Origin: Pseudomonadota bacterium
GTDB lineage: Bacteria; Pseudomonadota; Gammaproteobacteria; Burkholderiales; Burkholderiaceae_C
DNA length: 57,178 nt
Direction: 5' to 3'
NCBI GenBank assembly: GCA_021841865.1
Contig: JAKCDM010000008.1
Location: 1-57,178, forward strand
Shown: positions 42,458 through 54,195 of the stretch, in pieces
Position numbering within the stretch: the stretch's first letter is position 1
How the letters are laid out: each line of letters starts with the position of its first letter
The notes under the pieces: model-generated
Seen by the model: only the letters and a program-made list of their open reading frames with translations
Told to the model about the DNA's origin: nothing
Database searches by the model: none
Made by a program: the position numbers and the translations under genes

Positions 42458-43012
42458 TCAGTCGAAGCATTCGGCGTCGGCCAGCGCGGGGGCGGCGGCG
42501 TCCTTCTGCGCCAGCACCGGCGCGCGGCCGGCCAGTGGCCAGTCGATTCCCAGGCGCGGCTCGTTCCAGCGCAGCGACCGCTCGTGTTCGGCGAACCAGT
42601 AATCGGTGGTCTTGTACAGGAACTCGGCATGCTCGGACAGGGTCAGGAAGCCGTGCGCGAAGCCCGCCGGGATCCAGAGCTGGCGCCGGTTTTCGGCCGA
42701 CAACTCCACTCCCGCCCATTGACCGAAGCGCGGCGAGCCGCGGCGCAGGTCCACGACGACGTCCCACACGCAGCCGGACACCACGCGCACCAGCTTGCCC
42801 TGCGGGCGGTGCAACTGGTAATGCAGGCCGCGCAGCACGTCGCGTGCCGAGCGCGAGTGATTGTCCTGCACGAACTCCGGATCGACGCCGGTGGCGGCGG
42901 CGAAATCGCGGCGGTTGTAGCTCTCGAAGAAAAAGCCCCGGGCGTCGCCGAACACCTTGGGTTCGAGCAAGAGCACCTCGGGAAGCGCGGTGGGGGTGGC
43001 GGTGAATGGCAT
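42458..43012 (-). CDS. rmlC: dTDP-4-dehydrorhamnose 3,5-epimerase
   Basis: RmlC (RfbC) is the third step of dTDP-L-rhamnose synthesis for surface polysaccharides. The 184-aa cupin protein has the catalytic histidine region [20 protein letters not shown] and the [14 protein letters not shown] motif. It starts at 43012, 26 bp after rmlA. The genes for RmlB and RmlD are not next to it, so the pathway is split in this genome or completed elsewhere. Confidence 0.95.
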   Translation of the reverse strand: MPFTATPTALPEVLLLEPKVFGDARGFFFESYNRRDFAAATGVDPEFVQDNHSRSARDVLRGLHYQLHRPQGKLVRVVSGCVWDVVVDLRRGSPRFGQWAGVELSAENRRQLWIPAGFAHGFLTLSEHAEFLYKTTDYWFAEHERSLRWNEPRLGIDWPLAGRAPVLAQKDAAAPALADAECFD

Positions 43013-43038
43013 CGGGGCGGTGGCGTCGTTGCGAGGTC

Positions 43039-43929
<891 letters not shown>

Positions 43930-43958
43930 GGGTGGCGGAAACGCTGCTGAGAGTCGAT

Positions 43959-43992
43959 AAAAAACCCCGCAGACCTTTCGGTCTGCGGGGTT
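43959..43992 (-). terminator. Rho-independent terminator of tRNA-Met
   Basis: AACCCCGCAGACC and GGTCTGCGGGGTT form a 13-bp stem with a 4-nt loop. On the minus strand it is followed by a run of T. It lies 10 bp after the tRNA 3' end and before rmlA. Confidence 0.92.
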
Positions 43993-44001
43993 CGGTAACT
44001 C

Positions 44002-44078
<77 letters not shown>

Positions 44079-44089
44079 AAAAGACAAAA

Positions 44090-44118
44090 ATTGTACCTTG
44101 CGCCGGGTCACGGCTCAA
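44090..44118 (-). promoter_or_regulatory. sigma-70 promoter of tRNA-Met
   Basis: On the minus strand TTGAGC (44113-44118), a 17-bp spacer and TACAAT (44090-44095) lie directly upstream of the tRNA, predicting a short 5' leader of about 5 nt. Confidence 0.75.
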
Positions 44119-44146
44119 GTTCTTTTTGAAGACCCTGGCGCGGGAT

Positions 44147-44923
44147 TCAGCGATGCTCGAATCTCGGCGAGCGCTTTTGCAGGAAGGCCGCCATGCCCTC
44201 GCGCTGGTCGTGGGTGCCGAACAGGCTGTGGAACATGCGGCGCTCGAACATCAGGCCGTCGGACAACGGGGTCTCGAACGCGCGGTTGACGCATTCCTTG
44301 GCCATCATCACCGTGTGCCTCGGGAAGGAGCTGATCGTCGCGGCGGCCTCCATCGCCTCGTCGAGCAGGCGCGCGGCGGGCACCACGCGCGACACCAGTC
44401 CGGCGCGCTCGGCCTCCGCCGCGTCCATCATGCGCGCGCTCAGCGCCAGGTCCATGGCCTTGCTCTTGCCCACCGCCCGCGGCAGGCGCTGCGTGCCGCC
44501 GGCGCCCGGGATGATGCCGATGCGGATCTCCGGCTGTCCGAAGCGCGCGTCGTCGGCGGCGATGATGAAATCGCACATCATCGCCAGCTCGCAGCCGCCG
44601 CCCAGGCAGTAGCCGGCGACCGCCGCGATCACCGGCTTGCGCACGCTTCGCATGCGCTCCCAGTTGCGGGTGATGAAGTCCTCGCGATAGGCCTGCATGT
44701 AGTCCTTCTCGGCCATCGCGGCGATGTCCGCGCCGGCGGCAAAGGCCTTTTCGCTGCCGGTCAGCACGATGCAGCCGATGCCGTCTTCGGCGTCGTAGGC
44801 CGACAGGGCCTGGCCGAGCTCGTCCATCAGCGCGTCATTCAGCGCGTTGAGCTGCTTGGGGCGGTGCAGGCGGATCAGCGCGACCTGGTCGCGCACTTCG
44901 AGCAGCAGGTTCTCGGGGTTCAT
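44147..44923 (-). CDS. enoyl-CoA hydratase
   Basis: This 258-aa crotonase-family enzyme hydrates trans-2-enoyl-CoA in beta-oxidation. It has the oxyanion-hole segments AFAAGADI and AGYCLGGGCELAMMCD, and both catalytic glutamates (in GGGCELAM and FGQPEIRIGIIPGAGGTQRL). It resembles short-chain enoyl-CoA hydratase (EchA/PaaF-like), but chain-length preference cannot be read. It follows the M61 peptidase gene by 33 bp. Confidence 0.93.
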   Translation of the reverse strand: MNPENLLLEVRDQVALIRLHRPKQLNALNDALMDELGQALSAYDAEDGIGCIVLTGSEKAFAAGADIAAMAEKDYMQAYREDFITRNWERMRSVRKPVIAAVAGYCLGGGCELAMMCDFIIAADDARFGQPEIRIGIIPGAGGTQRLPRAVGKSKAMDLALSARMMDAAEAERAGLVSRVVPAARLLDEAMEAAATISSFPRHTVMMAKECVNRAFETPLSDGLMFERRMFHSLFGTHDQREGMAAFLQKRSPRFEHR

Positions 44924-44956
44924 CGGGGTCTCCTCGCTGTTGGATTCGTATCGGGT

Positions 44957-46828
44957 TCATGCGCCCAGCCAGGCGCGGCGCAGGCGCAGCGCCTGTGCCG
45001 ACGGGCGCTGGTTCAGTTGCAGCCGCACCGGCCCCGCCGGGGCTCGCGGCAGCGCGGCGCCCAGGCTCAGCAGGCGTCCGTCGCGCATCACGTGCGCGCT
45101 CCATGGCTGGCCGGGTTCGGCACGCCGGTACGCGCGGGCCAGCGCGGCCTGGCTGGCCTGCTGTTCGTTGACGGCCACCAGCACGTCGCCTGCGCACAGG
45201 CCCGCCTGCTCGGCCCACGAGCCGCTGCGCACGTAGCGCAGCACCGGCCAGCTGCCCTGGCCGTCGAGTCGCATGCCCAGCGCATCGGGGGCTTCCGGCG
45301 CGGCGTGCTCGCAGCGCACGCCGAAGCCGGCGAGCAGGCGCGCCAGCGGCAGCTCCTGGCGCCCGTGCACATGGCGCCGGAACCATGCGCGTACGTCCAG
45401 CCCGCAGGCTTCGCGCACCAGCGCGGGCAGTGCGTCCTCGGCCACTCCCTGCTCGCGCAGCGCCGCGTCGGCGCGCCCGTAGCGCCGCCAGAGCAGACGC
45501 ATGACATCGTCGAGGCACCCGTTGCCGCGGCTGCGCAGGTGCAGGTCCAGCGACAGCGCGAACAGGCCGCCCAGCGTGTAGTAGCTCACGGTGGCGTTGG
45601 GGGTGTTCTCGTCGGGGCGGTAGAACTTGATCCAGGCGTCGAAACTCGCCTCGTCGAGGCTTTGCAGCTGCCGGCCGGGCGTCGCCTGGACCGCGCGCAT
45701 CGCGTCGCCGACCAGCTGCAGGTACTGCTCGGCGCTGATCAGCCCCGTGCGACGCAGCATCAGGTCGTCGTAGTACGACGTGAAGCCCTCGAACAGCCAC
45801 AGCAGCCCGGTCAGGTTCTCGCGCTGCAGGTCGGGCGGCGTGAGGGCCTGGGGGCGGATGCGCTTGACGTTCCAGGCGTGGAAGTACTCGTGGCTGCACA
45901 GGCCCAGCAAGCGGCGGTAGCCGGCGCCGGCATCGGCGCCGTCGCGCGGGTGCGGCAGGTCGGCCTCGGCACAGATCAGCGCGCTGCTGTCGGCGTGCTC
46001 GAGACCGCCCCAGCCCTGCGGGGATGGCGCCAGCAGGAAGGCGTAGCTGCGAAACGGCGCGCGTCGCGTTTCGGGCTCGAACAGCGCGATCTGCGCTTCG
46101 CAGATGCGCTTGAGGTCGGCCCCCAGGCGTCGCTCGTCGACCTGGCCGCGCAGGCGCGACGCGTGCTCGATGACCATCTCATGCGGCGTGCCGCAGGCGC
46201 GAAACGCCACGCGCAGCTGCTCGCCGCACGACACCGGGTGGTCGATGAGCTGCTGGTAGCCCGGCGCCGCGTACACGCCGAAGCCCCGGGCATCGACGGT
46301 GCGCGCCGGCAGCGTCGTGGCCACGCTCCAGCGCAGCGGCGCCGGCGGAGCCTCGATGCGCACTTCGTGCGTGGCGGACTCGAAGCCGCTCGCCGCCAGC
46401 AGCAGGCTGCTGGCGTTGAAAAACCCGCGCGACGGATCCAGCCACGCGGTGCGCACCGAGGGGTCGTGGGCGTACACGCTCCAGCGCACCAGCAGGCGTC
46501 CCGCGCACGGCGCCACGCGCCAGCGGTTCTTCGCCGTCTTGCGCACCGCCAGCGCTTCGCCGTCGCAATGCGCCTGCACCTGCAGCACGTGGCGCGCGAA
46601 TTCGCGCACCAGGTAGCTGCCGGGAATCCATACCGGCAGCCACAGTTCCTGGCCTGCTGGATCCGGATGGTCGAGCTCCAGCTCGACGTCGAACACGTGG
46701 GCGTGCAACTGCTGCATGCGCACCCGGTAACGCACCGCGGACGACGCGGCGGCGGCGCGGCGCGGCGCCGCCTTGCGGGAAGTGACGGCTGCGCGTCGGG
46801 CGCGCGCGGGCGTGTTGGCAGAAGTCAT
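44957..46828 (-). CDS. M61 (glycyl aminopeptidase) family metallopeptidase with PDZ domain
   Basis: This 623-aa protein matches the M61 family. An N-terminal beta domain (about residues 30-200) precedes the catalytic domain with the zinc motif HEYFHAWNVKRIRP and a downstream glutamate in FEGFTSYYDDL. A PDZ domain follows near the C-terminus (about 510-590, with GSWAEQAGLCAGDVLVAVN). The start has a 37-residue basic stretch before the fold; an internal ATG (MQQLHAHVF) could be the real start. Members cleave N-terminal residues from peptides; the physiological substrate is unknown. Confidence 0.9.
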   Translation of the reverse strand: MTSANTPARARRAAVTSRKAAPRRAAAASSAVRYRVRMQQLHAHVFDVELELDHPDPAGQELWLPVWIPGSYLVREFARHVLQVQAHCDGEALAVRKTAKNRWRVAPCAGRLLVRWSVYAHDPSVRTAWLDPSRGFFNASSLLLAASGFESATHEVRIEAPPAPLRWSVATTLPARTVDARGFGVYAAPGYQQLIDHPVSCGEQLRVAFRACGTPHEMVIEHASRLRGQVDERRLGADLKRICEAQIALFEPETRRAPFRSYAFLLAPSPQGWGGLEHADSSALICAEADLPHPRDGADAGAGYRRLLGLCSHEYFHAWNVKRIRPQALTPPDLQRENLTGLLWLFEGFTSYYDDLMLRRTGLISAEQYLQLVGDAMRAVQATPGRQLQSLDEASFDAWIKFYRPDENTPNATVSYYTLGGLFALSLDLHLRSRGNGCLDDVMRLLWRRYGRADAALREQGVAEDALPALVREACGLDVRAWFRRHVHGRQELPLARLLAGFGVRCEHAAPEAPDALGMRLDGQGSWPVLRYVRSGSWAEQAGLCAGDVLVAVNEQQASQAALARAYRRAEPGQPWSAHVMRDGRLLSLGAALPRAPAGPVRLQLNQRPSAQALRLRRAWLGA

Positions 46829-46931
46829 GGCGGCGAGGGGAATCAGCTGGGCTTCATGCTAATCTGCGCAGCCGCGTCGGGGAGGTCCCGCCGCATATTG
46901 CAACAGCGCGCCGCACAGGACAAGAGCTGCC

Positions 46932-47717
46932 GTGGAACGAGACGTGTTCAGCGAAATCGCCGTGCACACCGGCTCGGGTTCGCCTTCGCTGGTGTACCAG
47001 CCGCAGGTGCGCTACCCCGGTGGCGAGGTGGTGGGCCTGGAGGCCTTGTTCCGCTGGCGCGCGGACACCGCGCCGCGCCGGCACTCCCCGCTGGCCTTCC
47101 TGCCGCGCCTGTCGGTGTCGCAGACCAGCCAGCTGTTCTTCTGGGTGGTCGACACCGCGGTGGCCGAAGCGCGCGTGCTGTGCGACTGGACCGGCTGGCA
47201 GGGGCTGGTGGGAGTCAACGTCGAGGCCGACCAGCTCGGCGACCCGGAGCTGGTGCCGCATATCCAGCGCGTGTTGGCGAGCAGCAGCTGGCCCGCGCAG
47301 CGCCTGGCGCTGGAGGTCACGGAGCGCCGGCAGATCCCGGTGTTCCCGAGCGTGGTGCGCAACATCCATGCCTTGCAGCAGTCCGGCGTGCTGATCGCGA
47401 TGGACGACTTCGGCGAGGGCTACGCGTCGTTCGAGTACCTCAAGCGCCTGAGCCCGGCGCAGATCAAGCTGCCCGCCGGATTCACCACCGGGCTGGACCG
47501 GGACGCCCGCAACCGCGAGATCGTGCGCAGCCTGGTCGCGCTCGGCCAGCGCCTGGGGGTGCAGATCGTGGCCGAGGGGGTCGAGAAGGCCGAGGACGCG
47601 CATGCGTTGCGCGAGCTCGGACTGCAGGTGATGCAGGGCTACCTGTTCGGGGAACCCCGCCAGCTCGAGGACTGGGCGGAGTTCCTCAACCACGGCGGCC
47701 GCCTGCGCAGCGCCTGA
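46932..47717 (+). CDS. stand-alone EAL-domain protein
   Basis: This 261-aa protein consists only of an EAL domain, the c-di-GMP phosphodiesterase fold, with no sensor or membrane segment. Most catalytic positions are kept: Glu37 of EAL, Asn in VNVEADQL, Glu in LEVTER, the DD pair in AMDDFGEGYASF, Lys in IKLPAGF, Glu in AEGVE, Gln in MQGYLFGEP. The usual KxD aspartate is replaced (IKLP), and the loop-6 Thr of DFGTGY is Glu, so activity is likely but not certain. It starts with GTG and is divergent from the M61 gene. Confidence 0.9.
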   Translation: MERDVFSEIAVHTGSGSPSLVYQPQVRYPGGEVVGLEALFRWRADTAPRRHSPLAFLPRLSVSQTSQLFFWVVDTAVAEARVLCDWTGWQGLVGVNVEADQLGDPELVPHIQRVLASSSWPAQRLALEVTERRQIPVFPSVVRNIHALQQSGVLIAMDDFGEGYASFEYLKRLSPAQIKLPAGFTTGLDRDARNREIVRSLVALGQRLGVQIVAEGVEKAEDAHALRELGLQVMQGYLFGEPRQLEDWAEFLNHGGRLRSA

Positions 47718-47728
47718 GGCCGGCGGCT

Positions 47729-48391
47729 TCAGCCGACGTGCTTGGCCAGGAAGCCCAGCGAGCGCTCCATGGCCAGCTTGGCCGACGCGGCGTCGTAGCT
47801 GCCGCGCGCATCGCAGTTGAAGCCGTGGTCGGCGTCGTACACGAAGAATTCGGCACCCGGATTGGCGTTGCGCACGGCTTCGCGGTCGGCTTCGGGGATG
47901 TGGGCGTCCTTGAGGCCGTAGTGGAACATCAGCGGGGCCTTCGCCTGTTCGCCGACGAACTGCACGTTGCGTCCTCCGTAGTAGCTGATGCCGGGCAGCG
48001 CGAGACGAATCGCCGACAGGTAGGTGACGGTGCCGCCCCAGCAGTAGCCGACCACGCCGACGCGACCGGCGCGAGAAGCCTCCTGCGCGGCGGCCTCGAC
48101 GCCGGCCAGCGCGCGGTCGAAACCGAGCTTGCCGACGTAGTCGAGGCCCTTTTGCATGCCTTCCTGGTCGTAGCCGAGTTCGACGCCGGGCTGCACCGGG
48201 TCGAACAGCGCGGGCGCGACGGCCAGGTAGCCGGCAGCTGCGTAGCGGTCGGCGACGCTGCGGATGTGCGGGTTCACGCCGAAGATCTCCTGCACCACCA
48301 CCAGGCCGCCCTTCGGCGTGCCGGCCGGCTCGGCCACGTAGGCGCCGATGCGGGTTCCGTCCTTCAGTTGCAACGAGATGGTCTTGCCCAT
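47729..48391 (-). CDS. dienelactone hydrolase family protein
   Basis: This 220-aa alpha/beta hydrolase has the cysteine nucleophile elbow GYCWGG, an Asp in YGLKDAHIP and the histidine in YDADHGFNCD, the Cys-Asp-His triad of dienelactone hydrolases. The N-terminal VVVQEIFGVNPHIRSVADRYAAAGY is the family hallmark. Such enzymes hydrolyse dienelactone in chloroaromatic breakdown, but many members act on unknown esters; no catabolic cluster surrounds it. It is convergent with the EAL gene. Confidence 0.92.
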   Translation of the reverse strand: MGKTISLQLKDGTRIGAYVAEPAGTPKGGLVVVQEIFGVNPHIRSVADRYAAAGYLAVAPALFDPVQPGVELGYDQEGMQKGLDYVGKLGFDRALAGVEAAAQEASRAGRVGVVGYCWGGTVTYLSAIRLALPGISYYGGRNVQFVGEQAKAPLMFHYGLKDAHIPEADREAVRNANPGAEFFVYDADHGFNCDARGSYDAASAKLAMERSLGFLAKHVG

Positions 48392-48486
48392 GACAGTTTC
48401 TCCGTGGGGTTGTGATCGTTCTCGGGGAGAGGGCGGCCGCGTGCGCCTGGCGCACCGCGGGCCGCGGGGGCGCGAAGCTGCGCGCC

Positions 48487-48521
48487 GCTCACGTGGGCTG
48501 CCCGCGGGCAGCACGTGAAGC
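48487..48521. repeat. inverted repeat between uvrA and the hydrolase gene
   Basis: A 16-bp perfect palindrome GCTGCCCGCGGGCAGC (48497-48512) is flanked by a further pairing arm (GCTCACGT with ACGTGAAGC, one bulge). It begins 44 bp downstream of the uvrA stop with no T-run. It may end uvrA transcription or serve as an operator for the hydrolase gene. Confidence 0.5.
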
Positions 48522-48564
48522 ATCACATGGTACAAGTGGAATACGAATTCCCGCTGGGCGCGAA

Positions 48565-51456
<2,892 letters not shown>

Positions 51457-51636
51457 GGCGGGGTCGGGCGCAACCCGCAACTATAGGGCGAGCGCGCGGA
51501 GCGGGTGCTCAGGCCGTCCCGCGCACCGTCCGGCGGGGCGTTCGGCCCCATTGGCCGCGGGTGGCCGGCTTCGCGCTATGCTTTCCATTTGTGCCCAGGC
51601 GTGCGCGGCGCGCCCTTCCACACATCAGGACAACCC

Positions 51637-52155
51637 ATGGCCTCCGTCAACAAAGTCATTCTGCTGGGCAATCTCGGGCGCGACCCCGAGGTGCGCTACG
51701 CGCCGTCGGGCGCCGCCGTCTGCAACGTGTCCATCGCCACCACCCGCCAATGGAAGGACAAGTCGGGTGAGCGCAAGGAAGAGACCGAGTGGCACCGCGT
51801 GGTGTTCTACGACCGCCTGGCCGAGATCGCCGGCGAATACCTGAAGAAGGGACGCCCGGTGTACGTCGAGGGCCGGCTCAAGTACGGCAAGTACACCGAC
51901 AAGGACGGGGTCGAGCGCTACACGACCGACATCATCGCCACCGAGATGCAATTGCTCGGCTCGCGCGACGGCGGCGATGATGACGGCGGCGGTTCGTACA
52001 GCCGCGGCCGGGAGCATTCTCGCGGCGAGTCGCGCGGCGAGCGCGGCGAGTCGCGCGACAGCGCAGCGCGCTCGGCCCCGGCGTCGCGTGCCCCGGCGCC
52101 CTCCAAGCCGGCCGCCGGGGATTTCGACGACATGGACGACGACATTCCGTTCTAG
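51637..52155 (+). CDS. ssb: single-stranded DNA-binding protein
   Basis: SSB coats single-stranded DNA in replication and repair. The 172-aa protein has an N-terminal OB fold ([20 protein letters not shown], then [20 protein letters not shown]), a Gly/Arg/Ser-rich flexible linker from about 115 to 155 and the acidic tip DDDIPF that recruits partner proteins. The gene is divergent from uvrA, a common arrangement. Confidence 0.97.
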   Translation: MASVNKVILLGNLGRDPEVRYAPSGAAVCNVSIATTRQWKDKSGERKEETEWHRVVFYDRLAEIAGEYLKKGRPVYVEGRLKYGKYTDKDGVERYTTDIIATEMQLLGSRDGGDDDGGGSYSRGREHSRGESRGERGESRDSAARSAPASRAPAPSKPAAGDFDDMDDDIPF

Positions 52156-52228
52156 AGGGCCCCCTGGGCCGGGTGCTGCCTGGCCCACCCATTGCGGCGT
52201 TCAGGGAGTCTTTTGGGGCGCCCCGGAG

Positions 52229-52257
52229 TTGTCAGCGGAAACAATCCATCGTACGTT
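52229..52257 (+). promoter_or_regulatory. candidate promoter of the WxxGxW lipoprotein gene
   Basis: TTGTCA (52229-52234), a 17-bp spacer and TACGTT (52252-52257) lie 62 bp upstream of the ATG at 52320. The -35 is close to consensus, the -10 weaker. Confidence 0.45.
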
Positions 52258-52319
52258 GATGCAGTATGGGTCGATCATTCGTCGGCCATGCGCGAGAAAC
52301 CACCCGGGAGCCCAACATC

Positions 52320-52658
52320 ATGCCTATTCGTGTTCGGGCATACGCCGCCGCGCTGCTGTGCGCCGGCACGCTGGCTGGCTGCGTGGTCGCGCCAGCCCCC
52401 TACTACGCGCCTTACGCGGCGCCAGGCTATGTCGTGGTGCCGGCGCCGCCGCCGCCGCCACGCGTGGAGGTTGTCGGCGTCGCGCCGGCTCCGGGCTACC
52501 TGTGGATTTCCGGCTTCTGGGGCTGGGGCGGCGCGCGCTATGTCTGGCACCCGGGGCGTTGGGCGCCCCCGCGCCCCGGCTATACATGGGTTGCGCCGCG
52601 CTGGGAGCCGCACGGCGGAGCCTGGCGCGAGCGCCCGGGGCACTGGCGCCGGCGCTGA
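52320..52658 (+). CDS. WxxGxW/YXWGG-repeat lipoprotein
   Basis: This 112-aa protein is a predicted lipoprotein (lipobox GTLAGC, Cys21), with a Pro/Tyr-rich stretch and then repeated Trp motifs (FWGWGG, YVWHPGRW, YTWVAPRWEPH, RPGHW). This is the pattern of the BcpO-related WXXGXW or YXWGG repeat family, found in betaproteobacterial envelopes. The function is unknown. The ATG at 52320 follows a GGGAG ribosome binding site; an upstream GTG-type extension is unnecessary. Confidence 0.8.
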   Translation: MPIRVRAYAAALLCAGTLAGCVVAPAPYYAPYAAPGYVVVPAPPPPPRVEVVGVAPAPGYLWISGFWGWGGARYVWHPGRWAPPRPGYTWVAPRWEPHGGAWRERPGHWRRR

Positions 52659-52697
52659 GCCCGCGCCTGCCGGGGGGCGGCAGCTCGGGCCGGCAGC

Positions 52698-53351
52698 TCA
52701 GGCCGGCTTGCGCGCCACCGCGTCGAGCAGCGCCGAGCGCCCGACATGGGCGCTGCCTTCGGCGAGCTCGTCCTCGTGCTCGCGCAACAGCAGCCAGTCG
52801 GCCCGAGGCAGCAGCTCGCGCAGCAACGCGCTGGTGTAGAGATGCTCGACCTTGCCCGGCCCTCCGGTGCGGAACTCGAGCTGGCGTGGCGTGTAGCCCT
52901 GCACCAGCAGCAGGCCGCCTGGCTTGAGCGAGGCCCACATGCCGTCGAACATGCGGCCGCGCATGGCCGGATCGGCGAACTGCACGAACACTGCGACCAC
53001 GGCATCCCAGCGTGCCTCGCCCCAGCTCCAGTCGTCGACCGACGCGATATGCCAGTCGACTTCCAGGTTTCGCTGCGCGGCGAGCTCGCGGGCCTTGGCC
53101 ACGGCGACCGGCGAGATGTCGAAGGCGCTCACCCGGTGGCCGAGCGCCGCCAGGTACAGCGCGTTGCGGCCTTCGCCGTCGGCCACGCTGAGCACCTGCG
53201 AGCCGGCCGCGAGGCGCTGCGCCTCTCGCTGAAGAAAGCGGTTGGCTTGCTCGCCGAACAGCAACCCGGGGCGGGCAAAGCGCTGATCCCAGTGGCTCTG
53301 GGCGTCGTTGAATCCGCCGGCGGCGGGCTTGTGCTGGGAGTCTGATGGCAT
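52698..53351 (-). CDS. SAM-dependent methyltransferase (class I)
   Basis: This 217-aa protein has the Rossmann SAM-binding motif VLSVADGEGRNALYLAALG (about residues 53-71), an acidic motif II (VSAFDISPVAVAKARE) and motif IV/VI (KPGGLLLVQGY). It resembles the methyltransferase-domain proteins annotated as tellurite-resistance (TehB-like) or thiopurine-like enzymes. The substrate cannot be assigned. It follows the OsmC gene by 33 bp and probably shares its transcript. Confidence 0.88.
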   Translation of the reverse strand: MPSDSQHKPAAGGFNDAQSHWDQRFARPGLLFGEQANRFLQREAQRLAAGSQVLSVADGEGRNALYLAALGHRVSAFDISPVAVAKARELAAQRNLEVDWHIASVDDWSWGEARWDAVVAVFVQFADPAMRGRMFDGMWASLKPGGLLLVQGYTPRQLEFRTGGPGKVEHLYTSALLRELLPRADWLLLREHEDELAEGSAHVGRSALLDAVARKPA

Positions 53352-53384
53352 GGTCGGGTCGGGGGCTGGGTCGCGCGGGGCTGG

Positions 53385-53834
53385 TCAATGCAGGCGCGTG
53401 CCGTCGGAGTCGAACACGGCGATGTCGGTGGGAATTCCGGCACGCACGCTTTCGCCAACGGTGCAGAAGGCCTCGAACTGGTCGAGGATGCGCTCCAGGT
53501 GCTGCAATTCGGCGGCGGGGCGGCCCAGCCGGATGTGCACGTCGATGTGCAGCACGCGCAGGCGTCCGTCGTCGTTGCGTCCGACGCGAGCGCGCGCCTC
53601 GGTGGTGATGCCGCCCGGGTCGTTCTTGAACTTGCGCAGCGCGAACAGCAGGCTGGAACTCATGCAGTCGCCGACAGCCCCGAGCAGCATCTGCACCGGC
53701 GACGGGCCTGCGGCCTGTCCCAGCGGAGGCGGCTCGTCGGCCACAAGCAGCGGGCGGCCGCCGCCGAACTCGATCTCGAACTGGTAGTCCTGGCGCTGGC
53801 GCAGCGTGACCAGGTGCTCGGTGGCTTCGGACAT
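53385..53834 (-). CDS. OsmC-family peroxide-related protein
   Basis: This 149-aa protein has OsmC/Ohr family architecture: a beta-rich N-terminus, the central helix with the first cysteine (GAVGDCMSSSLLFALRK, Cys57) and a second cysteine in FEAFCTVGESV (Cys123). These positions match the redox pair of thiol peroxidases of the family. The substrate (organic hydroperoxide or other) is not known. It lies next to the methyltransferase and downstream of the cyd operon. Confidence 0.88.
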   Translation of the reverse strand: MSEATEHLVTLRQRQDYQFEIEFGGGRPLLVADEPPPLGQAAGPSPVQMLLGAVGDCMSSSLLFALRKFKNDPGGITTEARARVGRNDDGRLRVLHIDVHIRLGRPAAELQHLERILDQFEAFCTVGESVRAGIPTDIAVFDSDGTRLH

Positions 53835-53963
53835 GATGGATCTCGGGGTTCGCGCCCCGATGCGCCTCGCACGGGGCCTGCCGTGCAGTCTAGGACACTA
53901 GTGCGGCGCGTGCGCCAGGCGGGATGCCTGCGCGCGGGCGCCGGGCCGCACCGTTGACGCGAA

Positions 53964-54182
53964 TCAAGCGCGCCCGGACCGCGGCCGCACGGCGGACCGG
54001 GCGCGGCGCTCGGCGTCCTGGGCATCCAGCCAGGCCAGCCCGGCAGCGCTGACCAGCACGATCATCGCCGTGCCGACGATCCATGCGAAATACCACGAGG
54101 CATAGTCGCCGAGGATCACGCCGAGCACGATCAGCACGGCGCTGAGGCCCATCAGGCCGAGGAAGGTCAACAGGGTATGCAT
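53964..54182 (-). CDS. cydX: two-helix CydX-like subunit of cytochrome bd oxidase
   Basis: This 72-aa protein is encoded 13 bp after cydB. Residues 29-53 (SWYFAWIVGTAMIVLVSAAG and on) match the CydX signature WYFAWILG of E. coli, a single-helix subunit required for bd oxidase stability. Unusually, an extra hydrophobic helix (about residues 3-25) precedes it, so the protein has two membrane spans. Typical CydX is about 37 aa. The extra helix may be an alternative anchor or a second small-subunit equivalent. The operon position strongly supports the assignment. Confidence 0.75.
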   Translation of the reverse strand: MHTLLTFLGLMGLSAVLIVLGVILGDYASWYFAWIVGTAMIVLVSAAGLAWLDAQDAERRARSAVRPRSGRA

Positions 54183-54195
54183 CGCAGGAGCCGGT

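Noticed and set aside
44126..48415. Very long open frame (about 1,400 codons) on the plus strand
   Set aside because: It runs antisense to the enoyl-CoA hydratase, M61 peptidase and dienelactone hydrolase genes and overlaps the EAL gene in another frame. High GC with few stops explains it; the translation is low-complexity Arg/Ala/Gln.
51457..51636. LexA box in the uvrA/ssb intergenic region
   Set aside because: No CTGT-N8-ACAG match was seen, so SOS control could not be supported from the sequence.
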